Of a stretch of 12,726 bases of DNA, positions 1 through 6,227 are shown in pieces. The notes below the pieces were generated by a model. That model worked only from the letters and a program-made list of their open reading frames with translations, was not told the origin of the DNA and ran no database searches. The stretch is from Candidatus Hydrogenedentota bacterium (GTDB lineage Bacteria; Hydrogenedentota; Hydrogenedentia; Hydrogenedentiales; CAITNO01): assembly GCA_903922535.1 (NCBI GenBank), contig CAIXUF010000866.1, positions 1-12,726 of the forward strand. Reading direction: 5' to 3'. Within the stretch, counting starts at the first letter, position 1. Each line of letters begins with the position of its first letter. Made by a program: the position numbers and the translations under genes.

Positions 1-1
1 C

Positions 2-1081
2 GACCAGTCCGTGACCAACAATCCCACCACGACGTTGTCTCTGGGCTGGTCCGACGGCTCCGGTTCGGGCGTGGCGGGGATGCGCTTCAGCGATGACGGC
101 GCGCTCTGGACGGCGTGGGAACCGCTGGCAGCCACGCGCGCATACGCGCTGCCCGCGGGTGAAGGGTCTCACACCGTGCGCGTGCAGTACCGTGACTTGG
201 CGGGCAACATTTCAGCGGCCTTCAGTGATTCCATCCTGCTCGACACCGTTGCCCCGACAGGAACCCTTGTGATCAACGGCGGCCAGCCCGCGGCCAACAG
301 CCCCACCGTGACGCTGTCTCTGGGCTGGTCCGACGGTTCCGGTTCGGGTGTGGCGGCGATGCGCTTCAGCAATGACGGCGCGCTTTGGACGGCATGGGGG
401 CCGCTGGCCTCAACGCTCGGTTACACGCTGCCGTTCCCCAATGGGACGAACACGGTGCGGGTGCAGTTTTGTGACGCGGCGGGAAACATCTCGGCGGTCT
501 TCAGCGATTCCATTCTGCTTGACACCATTGCCCCGACAGGAAGCCTTGTGATCAACGGCGGCCAGTCCGCGGCCAACAGCCCTGCCGTGAAACTGTCTCT
601 GGGCTGGTCCGACGGTTCCGGTTCGGGTGTGGCGGCGATGCGCTTCAGTAATGACGGCACACTTTGGACGGCATGGGGGCCGCTGGCCTCAACGCGCGGT
701 TACACGCTGCCGTCACCCAATGGGGTGAACACGGTGCGGGTGCAGTTTTGTGACGCGGCGGGAAACATCTCGGCGGCCTTCAGCGATTCCATTCTGCTTG
801 ACACCGTCCCCCCGGCGGGAAGCATCGCGATCAACGACGGCAAGAAGACAACTAACACTTCCCGCGTGACGCTGTCTCTGACCTGGTCCGACGGTGCCGG
901 TTCAGGGGTGACGGGGATGCGCTTCAGCGATGACGGCGCGCGCTGGACGGCGTGGGAACCGCAGGCGAAAACGCGCGCGTACACGCTGCCGGGAACCAAG
1001 GGATCCACCAACACGGTGCGTGTGCAGTATTGTGATGCGGCGGGCAACATTTCCGCCGCGTTGAGTGCCAGCATAAAGATG
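2..1081 (+). repeat. Four tandem 279-bp coding repeats
   Basis: The phase marker GACACC(G/A) that encodes the DT..P linker recurs at 242, 521 and 800, an exact period of 279 bp or 93 codons. The first unit is truncated by the window edge and the last ends at the stop codon. Units 242-520 and 521-799 differ at only about 16 positions by hand count (about 94% identical). The flanking units are more diverged. This points to recent duplication or gene conversion of the two middle units. Confidence 0.85.
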
Positions 1082-1084
1082 TAA
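2..1084 (+). CDS. Ig-like repeat surface/secreted protein, 3' part (partial)
   Basis: The reading frame is open from base 2 and stops at 1082-1084, so the start lies outside the window. The visible 360 residues are four consecutive beta-sandwich-type units with a period of 93 residues. Each unit carries a WSDGSGSGV turn, a MRFSNDG..W.AW stretch, a NTVRVQ(F/Y).DAAGNIS strand and a DS(I)LLDT..P linker. This pattern is common in very long bacterial adhesin-like or extracellular proteins, where such modules space out other domains. No catalytic motif, sortase signal, PEP-CTERM tail or membrane helix is visible at the C-terminus, which simply ends after the last repeat (SASIKM). The codon at base 11 is an internal GTG, not a start, because repeat sequence continues in frame upstream of it. 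An intrinsic terminator follows about 95 bp downstream. The function is unknown; the extracellular location is inferred from the repeat type. Confidence 0.8.
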   Translation, partial: DQSVTNNPTTTLSLGWSDGSGSGVAGMRFSDDGALWTAWEPLAATRAYALPAGEGSHTVRVQYRDLAGNISAAFSDSILLDTVAPTGTLVINGGQPAANSPTVTLSLGWSDGSGSGVAAMRFSNDGALWTAWGPLASTLGYTLPFPNGTNTVRVQFCDAAGNISAVFSDSILLDTIAPTGSLVINGGQSAANSPAVKLSLGWSDGSGSGVAAMRFSNDGTLWTAWGPLASTRGYTLPSPNGVNTVRVQFCDAAGNISAAFSDSILLDTVPPAGSIAINDGKKTTNTSRVTLSLTWSDGAGSGVTGMRFSDDGARWTAWEPQAKTRAYTLPGTKGSTNTVRVQYCDAAGNISAALSASIKM

Positions 1085-1110
1085 GACCGATGACCGGAAG
1101 CAGTGATTCT

Positions 1111-1138
1111 TTGAGACGGGGTTGATTCCCGATCTCAA
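1111..1138 (+). other. Bulged hairpin downstream of the repeat-protein gene
   Basis: TTGAGA-CGGG (1111-1120) pairs with CCCG-A-TCTCAA (1128-1138), giving ten base pairs with one bulged A and a 7-nt loop. No U-tract follows, so it is not itself an intrinsic terminator. It may stabilise the mRNA 3' end or have no role. Confidence 0.4.
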
Positions 1139-1176
1139 GGCTTCCTGAAAAGGCCGCATGCACAGACTTAGCAAGC

Positions 1177-1202
1177 AGCCCCCGGCTTTGCCGGGGGCTT
1201 TT
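1177..1202 (+). terminator. Rho-independent terminator
   Basis: A GC-rich stem, AGCCCCCGGC (1177-1186) against GCCGGGGGCT (1190-1199), has a three-base TTT loop and is followed directly by further T residues (1200-1202). Nine to ten uninterrupted base pairs with a short loop and a T run is a textbook intrinsic terminator. It most likely ends the transcript of the repeat-protein gene that stops at 1084. Confidence 0.85.
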
Positions 1203-1711
1203 GACTTCTTGAGGGTCTCAAGACGGCCCGGCGTGAACGTAACGGTCTTTACCCTCCCCCCACGCCCGACACCGCGCCAGAGCCGCCCGCACGGCGCACG
1301 CAGCAATGCACCGCACACGAAACCATTTCTTCCGGATTGGATTCTCGCGGGAGGTGCTGGCGCCTGGGGGGCGGTCGAACTTGGCGACTGGCAGGAGATC
1401 GGGTGCTGTCTCCGCCGTGTGTTGCATTGTCGTTTAAGAACGTGGAGAATATGTGGCACGTTGTGTATTCAAGCGCACATATTCCCGAATCGGTCCGGAG
1501 GCAGGACGACTACTTTGGTGACCGGCGGGGAGTTGTTTGTGCCGGACAGCAATGACAGCACATCCGGCCATCCGGTTGCGTTAATGCAAACGGACGGCGC
1601 GAAACACCGGTTTGGCGGGAACCGGGGACGGATTGATTGCCTGAAAGGGAAGAAACGAATCCGCCATAACGGCGCGGCCGGACATGCGGCGCGCTGGCGT
1701 GAGGACAGGCG
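1203..1711. other. Intergenic region with no supported gene
   Basis: About 500 bp separate the terminator from the kinase start. A small perfect hairpin, CTTGAG-GGT-CTCAAG, lies at 1208-1222. The open frames here lack recognisable protein sequence and convincing ribosome binding sites. The promoter of the kinase gene should lie in this stretch, but I see no convincing -35/-10 pair. The best pairs near 1422-1450 match the consensus too poorly to call. Confidence 0.5.
1701..1705 (+). promoter_or_regulatory. Ribosome binding site of the kinase-FGE gene
   Basis: GAGGA sits six bases before ATG 1712 and fixes that start. The protein then begins a few residues before the zinc-ribbon cysteines. Confidence 0.7.
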
Positions 1712-4390
1712 ATGACTCAGTCGGACGCACAGCCGGCAGGCGCCAAAACGATCCGGTGCCTGGCCTGTCTGCTGCCCTTTGGGAACGGGTACGCCTGCGC
1801 GCACTGCGGGACATCCGCCGGGAACGTTCCCTGGGAGTATCCCCATCTTCGGCCGGGTTCAAAGATTCACGGGCGGTACATCATCGGCAAGGCGCTGGGG
1901 AAGGGCGGGTTTGCGATTACCTATCTGGCCCTTCAGGAGGGACTGAACCGCCGGGTGGCCATCAAGGAATATTTTCCCTCCGATGTGGCGGAGCGCAGCG
2001 GCGACGCCACGACGGTCTGCCTCCGCAAGAACGTCTCTGGAGACAACGAAACAACGGAATGCTACCGGCGGGGCGTGGAGCGGTTTCTGGAAGAGGGCCA
2101 GAAAATTGTCCAGTGCCACCAGCCCAACCCCCACCCCAACCTTGTCCGGGTGACCGACTATTTCGAGGGAAACGGCACGGCTTACCTGGTCATGGACTAT
2201 GTGGAGGGCGTTTCCCTCGAAACCCTTCTCAAGATGCAGCCGCGCAACCGGCTGGAGGAGCGTCAGGCCCGGGAACTGATCATGCCGGTGCTCAGCGGCC
2301 TGACCGCCGTCCACTCGCACGGCTTCCTGCACCGGGACGTAAAGCCCTCCAATATTTACATTTCCAAGGAGGGCACGGTGACCCTCATTGACTTTGGGTC
2401 GGCCCGGCAGGCGCTCAGCAATGAGCGGCACACGCTGACGGTGACACTCACCCAGGGCTATGCCCCGCCGGAGCAGTATTCCGCGGACGGAGAACAGGGT
2501 CCCTGGACCGACGTGTACGGCGTGGCGGCAACCCTCTACCGCTGCGTTACCGGAGAGCGTCCGCCGAGCGCCCTGACCCGGATTTCGAGCGCCGACATCG
2601 TTGCGCCTTCCGACTACCCCGAAGTGCGCATCAGCGGGCGCATTGAAAAGGCGATCATGGCGGGGCTCGAGCTGGACCACACCCTTCGCATCCAGAGCGC
2701 CGAGGAATTTCAGCAGATTCTTGTGGGACGGCGTGTGGAAATGCTGTACGAAGCGGTTGCCGTGTCGCGGCTGCTCAAAGACCCGCGGCGGTTGCTGGCC
2801 GTGGCATTGACGCTGGCCACGGTGTTTCTTGTGGTGGCGCTGGCAACGATCAGCACACGCCTGTACCTGGCCCAACTGGGCGGCGGGGCGGTGGTTCAGC
2901 AAAAGACACCGGAGGAGGAGAAGGCGGCGCAGCAGGCCGAAGGCCTCTACCGCGCCGGAACCACCCTGTTCAAAACGATGACGTCCAAGGTGGGCGGCGG
3001 CGAGACCAGGGAGACGGCCATGGCGACCGGACAGGCGGCCATGGCCACCCGCAGCAGCCTTGACCCCGGCTGGGTGGCCAGGCAGGGCGGCGAGGCCTAC
3101 AAGGCGGCCGTTTCCCTTTACACAAACGGGGAAAAGGCGCTTGGAGAGGGCAGGTATGGCGATGCCCAGGCTGCGTACGGCGGCGCGGCCGACTATTTAG
3201 CCGGGCTTATTCTGGCGGACAAGGCCGCCTCGTCCCAGCCGCTGGCGGCATTGCCCGCAATCCGAGAGAAAGTGGAACGGGAGCGCGCCAAAGTGGAAAG
3301 CGGAAAGGGGCAGGGCCCCGCCCCGGCGGAAACCGCGCTGGGCGGGCAACTGCTGGGCCAGGCCGCCGCTGAATCCGATCCGAAGATGGCAGTGGATCTG
3401 TACCGGCAGGCCTGGACAGTTTACGGCAAGCTGTTGCCGGCCGAGAGCGGCGATATCCCGGGCAGTGCCAAGGCCGAGCAGCGCAAGAAAGCCGAGGAGA
3501 CGGAAAAGGCGCGAAAACCGCCCGTGGTGGACCCCTCCATTCCCGCGCAGGAAGTGGACATGGGCGACGGTGTCACGTTTCAGATGGTGCAGGTTCCGGC
3601 AGGCGAGTTTGTCATGGGCAGCCCCCCTGGAGAGGCGATGCGCCAGGAGGACGAAGGACCGCAGCACCGGGTGCGCATCACCAAGGGCTTCTGGATGGGC
3701 CGTTTTGAGGTCACTGTGGCGCAGTTTGCCCGCTTTGCGGGGCTGACAGGCTACCGCACGACGGCGGAATACGCAGGCGGCGCCTGGAACATCACGGAGG
3801 CGCTCAAACAGGAATGGGAAAAGGGTCTTAACTGGCGCAAGACAGACTATAACCAGATGCCCAATGCGCCGGTGGTGCTGGTAAGCTGGGACGACGCGCA
3901 GGCCTACTGCCGCTGGCTTTCGGAGGCCACCGGCAGGGCTTTCAGCCTGCCCACCGAGGCCGAATGGGAATATGCGTGCAGGGCGGGAAGCACCACCGCC
4001 TTCCAGTGGGGGGACGGGGACGAGGGCGGCGAGGGCTGGCTCAACGGGGCCGACGAGAAACTCCGCTCGAAACACCCCCAGTGGCACACTTTTCCCTTTT
4101 CAGACGGCAGTCTCTATGCGGCAAAGGTGGGCAGTTACCGGGGGAACGCCTGGGGCCTGCATGACATGCACGGCAATGTGTGGGAATGGTGCCAGGACTG
4201 GTACAACCCCCAGTACTACGCCACCAGCCCCGAAGCGGACCCCTTCAACGGCCAGATGGACCGGTTCCATGTCGTGCGCAGCGGTTCATGGCTCTGCTAT
4301 CCGGGATTCTGCCGCTCCTCCGTGAGAAGGAAATACGCGCCCGAATACACCACCTGCGACCTGGGCTTCCGGGTGGTCATGACCCAGTAA
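1712..4390 (+). CDS. Membrane Ser/Thr protein kinase fused to a C-terminal FGE-sulfatase domain
   Basis: The product is 892 residues. An N-terminal zinc ribbon has C16-x2-C19 and C29-x2-C32. The Hanks-type kinase domain runs from about 55 to 330: Gly loop GKGGF (63-67), VAIK lysine K85, catalytic loop HRDVKPSN (H207-N214), DFG D227 and GYAPPEQY (249-256). All key catalytic residues are present, so it should be active. One hydrophobic helix (about 361-380) anchors it in the membrane with the kinase inside. An Ala/Lys/Glu-rich helical linker (about 395-615), possibly TPR-like, leads to the FGE domain (about 620-892) with PAGEFVMGS, LPTEAEWEYACR, MHGNVWEW and a terminal DLGFRVV. By this topology the FGE domain lies outside the cytoplasm. 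It keeps a C-x4-C pair (C862, C867), matching in spacing the catalytic, copper-binding pair of true FGE. Substrates are unknown; phosphorylation signalling coupled to an extracytoplasmic domain is inferred. It converges with the PurF-like gene, only 14 bp away. Confidence 0.92.
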   Translation: MTQSDAQPAGAKTIRCLACLLPFGNGYACAHCGTSAGNVPWEYPHLRPGSKIHGRYIIGKALGKGGFAITYLALQEGLNRRVAIKEYFPSDVAERSGDATTVCLRKNVSGDNETTECYRRGVERFLEEGQKIVQCHQPNPHPNLVRVTDYFEGNGTAYLVMDYVEGVSLETLLKMQPRNRLEERQARELIMPVLSGLTAVHSHGFLHRDVKPSNIYISKEGTVTLIDFGSARQALSNERHTLTVTLTQGYAPPEQYSADGEQGPWTDVYGVAATLYRCVTGERPPSALTRISSADIVAPSDYPEVRISGRIEKAIMAGLELDHTLRIQSAEEFQQILVGRRVEMLYEAVAVSRLLKDPRRLLAVALTLATVFLVVALATISTRLYLAQLGGGAVVQQKTPEEEKAAQQAEGLYRAGTTLFKTMTSKVGGGETRETAMATGQAAMATRSSLDPGWVARQGGEAYKAAVSLYTNGEKALGEGRYGDAQAAYGGAADYLAGLILADKAASSQPLAALPAIREKVERERAKVESGKGQGPAPAETALGGQLLGQAAAESDPKMAVDLYRQAWTVYGKLLPAESGDIPGSAKAEQRKKAEETEKARKPPVVDPSIPAQEVDMGDGVTFQMVQVPAGEFVMGSPPGEAMRQEDEGPQHRVRITKGFWMGRFEVTVAQFARFAGLTGYRTTAEYAGGAWNITEALKQEWEKGLNWRKTDYNQMPNAPVVLVSWDDAQAYCRWLSEATGRAFSLPTEAEWEYACRAGSTTAFQWGDGDEGGEGWLNGADEKLRSKHPQWHTFPFSDGSLYAAKVGSYRGNAWGLHDMHGNVWEWCQDWYNPQYYATSPEADPFNGQMDRFHVVRSGSWLCYPGFCRSSVRRKYAPEYTTCDLGFRVVMTQ

Positions 4391-4404
4391 CGTCGGCCCG
4401 CCGC

Positions 4405-5832
4405 TCAGTCGCGGTTGCAGCCCCCCTCGCAGGCGTCCCAGCAGTAAGTGCACAGCTTGCTCTTGGGCAGTGTGGTGGCCGCGACCAAATCGTCGAGGCG
4501 CTGGTACTTGAGGGTGGTCAGGCCCAGTCTCAGGCCGATGCGCTCCACCATGGCGGCGTGTTTCTCCGAGTCGGGATCGGCATACTCGTCCAGGTGCGCG
4601 TTGGCGTCGCCCTCGAGTTCCTTGATCGCCCGGCGCGCCGCCAGGTCCATCTCCGACTTGGACCGGGAGAAGTTGAGAAACTTGCACCCGTGCACGAGCG
4701 GCGGGCAGGCGGGGCGCATGTGCACCTCCAGCGCGCCGGCCTCATAGAGCCGCTGCACGGTGTCCTTGAGCTGGGTGCCGCGCACGATCGAGTCCTCGCA
4801 GAAAAGCAGGCGTTTGCCCTGGATAAGTTCCTTGATGGGGATCAGTTTCATGCGCGCGACCAGATCGCGGACCTCCTGCACCTGCGGCATGAAACTGCGG
4901 GGCCAGGTCGGCGTGTATTTGGCAAAGGGCCGCCCGTAGGGCACCCGCTTTTCGTTGGCGTAGCCGATGGCGTGCCCCGTGCCGGAGTCGGGAATGCCGG
5001 CGGCCAGATCCACCTCGACATTATCGCGCCGGGCCAGCGCGGCGCCGCAGCGGTAGCGGACGGCCTCGGTGTTGATCCCCTCATAGCTGGACCCGGGAAA
5101 CCCGTAGTAGACCCACAGGAAGGTGCAGATGCGCATGTCGTCGCCCGGTACCACGCGCTGTTCCGCCCCGTCTTTGGTTATGCGAACGACCTCGCCCGGT
5201 CCGAGATAGCTGGTGATGTCGTACCCGAGATTGGGAAAGGCAGTGGTCTCCATGGTCACGGCATACCCGTCGTCCCCCCTGCGTCCGAGCACGATGGGGG
5301 TGCGGCCGTAGCGGTCGCGCGCGGCCCAGACCGCCCCCTCCGCGGTGAGCAGCAGCATCGAGCAGGACCCCTCGACGGCCTGCTGGGCGATCTGTATGCC
5401 CTCTTCAAAGGTGGCGCCCTGGTTGATCAGGGTGGCAACCAGCTCGGTCGGGTTGATGCCGCCGCCGCTCATTTCGGAGAAATGCGTGGCGCGTTTGTGA
5501 AACGCCTGTGCGGCGATGGCGTCGAGATTGTTGATTTTGCCCACGGTCACCAGCGCATAGGCGCCCAGATGGGAGCCGATGATCAGCGGCTGCGATTCGG
5601 TGTCGCTGATGACGCCAATGCCCGCGGAACCGCGCATGCCGGCGATGTCCGCCTCAAACTTGGTGCGAAACTGGGCGTTGCTGATGTCGTGGATGTTGCG
5701 GACGAACCCGCCGCCCTCCCCGAGCACGGCGAGCCCGCCCCGGCAGGTCCCCAGATGTGAATGATAGTCGGTGCCGTAGAACAGGTCGAGTGAACAGTCG
5801 CCCTTGGAAACCACGCCGAAGAATCCACCCAT
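4405..5832 (-). CDS. PurF-like amidophosphoribosyltransferase homologue lacking the N-terminal Cys
   Basis: The product is 475 residues. The N-terminal half is an Ntn/class-II glutamine amidotransferase fold (RGGLAV, SHLGAYALVTVG, NPTELVA, SCSMLLLT, ARDRYGRTP). The C-terminal half is a PurF-type phosphoribosyltransferase with PRPP loop CEDSIVRGT (345-353; acidic pair E346-D347). Cysteines C236, C383, C461 and C464 sit where Bacillus-type PurF binds its 4Fe-4S cluster. Canonical PurF begins MCG, and the processed Cys1 is the glutaminase nucleophile. This protein begins MGGFFGV, so glutamine hydrolysis by the normal mechanism is not possible. From memory, a PurF-like subfamily beginning MGG exists in Bacteroidota and other bacteria, so this is probably a family trait and not a damaged gene. 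It could be an ammonia-dependent transferase, a regulator, or act on another substrate. ATG 5832 is chosen because AGAGGG lies eight bases upstream and PurF homology starts there. The frame is open further upstream to 5997. Confidence 0.88.
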   Translation of the reverse strand: MGGFFGVVSKGDCSLDLFYGTDYHSHLGTCRGGLAVLGEGGGFVRNIHDISNAQFRTKFEADIAGMRGSAGIGVISDTESQPLIIGSHLGAYALVTVGKINNLDAIAAQAFHKRATHFSEMSGGGINPTELVATLINQGATFEEGIQIAQQAVEGSCSMLLLTAEGAVWAARDRYGRTPIVLGRRGDDGYAVTMETTAFPNLGYDITSYLGPGEVVRITKDGAEQRVVPGDDMRICTFLWVYYGFPGSSYEGINTEAVRYRCGAALARRDNVEVDLAAGIPDSGTGHAIGYANEKRVPYGRPFAKYTPTWPRSFMPQVQEVRDLVARMKLIPIKELIQGKRLLFCEDSIVRGTQLKDTVQRLYEAGALEVHMRPACPPLVHGCKFLNFSRSKSEMDLAARRAIKELEGDANAHLDEYADPDSEKHAAMVERIGLRLGLTTLKYQRLDDLVAATTLPKSKLCTYCWDACEGGCNRD

Positions 5833-5840
5833 GACTATAG

Positions 5841-5846
5841 CCCTCT
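5841..5846 (-). promoter_or_regulatory. Ribosome binding site that decides the PurF-like start
   Basis: On the minus strand AGAGGG is followed by eight bases and then ATG 5832. This supports the MGG start over the in-frame upstream ATG at 5997. The extra 55 residues of the longer frame show no PurF similarity. Confidence 0.75.
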
Positions 5847-5952
5847 TGTACCGGTTTAAGACATTGCAGCCCTTGGATCCGCCGCGCCAAATCCGGCCAT
5901 AGTTCCGGTCCGGCGGACAAGCAGAATCGTACAATAGCCCATTGTGACGGTG

Positions 5953-5976
5953 CAACCGGCACGTATATGCCGGTTG
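5953..5976. promoter_or_regulatory. 24-bp palindrome, candidate operator or hairpin
   Basis: CAACCGGCA (5953-5961) and TGCCGGTTG (5968-5976) are perfect inverted arms around a six-base centre (CGTATA). The site lies about 120 bp upstream of the PurF-like start and about 250 bp upstream of the glycosyltransferase start. It has the size and symmetry of a dimeric repressor site. No T-tract follows on either strand, which argues against a terminator. The regulator is unknown. Confidence 0.45.
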
Positions 5977-6011
5977 TCGGGCGTGGAAAGACCACAAAAT
6001 GTGCCTGCCTC

Positions 6012-6135
6012 ATGGGAGCTGGGGGAAGAATGGGAGGGGAAGAATGGGAGGAATGTCAGGAATGGGAAGAAGGCCGTGACTCTCTCCCATGATTGCCACA
6101 ACGCTCATGCTTCCCATTCTTCCCATAGCTCCCAT
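6012..6135. repeat. Purine-rich imperfect inverted repeat, 24-nt arms
   Basis: The left arm (6012-6035) and the reverse complement of the right arm (6112-6135) agree at 22 of 24 positions; as RNA one of the two differences becomes a G-U pair. The 76-bp centre starts inside a GGA-rich tract. A 16-nt word beginning GGGGAAGAATG occurs at 6022-6037 and again at 6036-6051, a period of 14. The plus strand of the left half is almost pure A/G. Together these could form a long hairpin or a triplex-type structure in the upstream region of the glycosyltransferase gene. Confidence 0.7.
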
Positions 6136-6227
6136 CTCATATCCCGATCCCTCCGCGTGTCATCGGAAGTGCGGCCTGTGCTACATTTGGGGAAGCGCGC
6201 CGGTGGACCATTGGGGGCTGCGGCGCG

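Larger units (their letters stand above)
5833..6227. other. Divergent intergenic region between the PurF-like and glycosyltransferase genes
   Basis: About 395 bp between oppositely oriented genes must hold both promoters. I cannot identify a convincing sigma-70 pair on either strand. Two structures stand out: a perfect 9+9 palindrome at 5953-5976 and a large imperfect inverted repeat at 6012-6135 enclosing a 14-nt tandem duplication. Both are listed separately. Confidence 0.6.

Noticed and set aside
1422..1450. Sigma-70 promoter for the kinase gene (TTGCAT ... GAGAAT)
   Set aside because: The 17-bp spacing is right, but the -35 box matches only at TTG and the -10 box at four positions. Pairs of this quality occur by chance.
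1158..1715. 185-codon plus-strand frame between the terminator and the kinase
   Set aside because: It starts before the terminator, has no credible ribosome binding site or recognisable domain, and overlaps the kinase start.
4255..4390. Variable region of a diversity-generating retroelement at the end of the FGE domain
   Set aside because: FGE folds are common targets of such elements, but I found no template repeat resembling this segment and no reverse transcriptase in the window.
4180..5760. Long plus-strand open frame of 526 codons
   Set aside because: It is antisense to the PurF-like gene and the 3' end of the kinase gene. High GC keeps it open, and its composition is that of an antisense frame.
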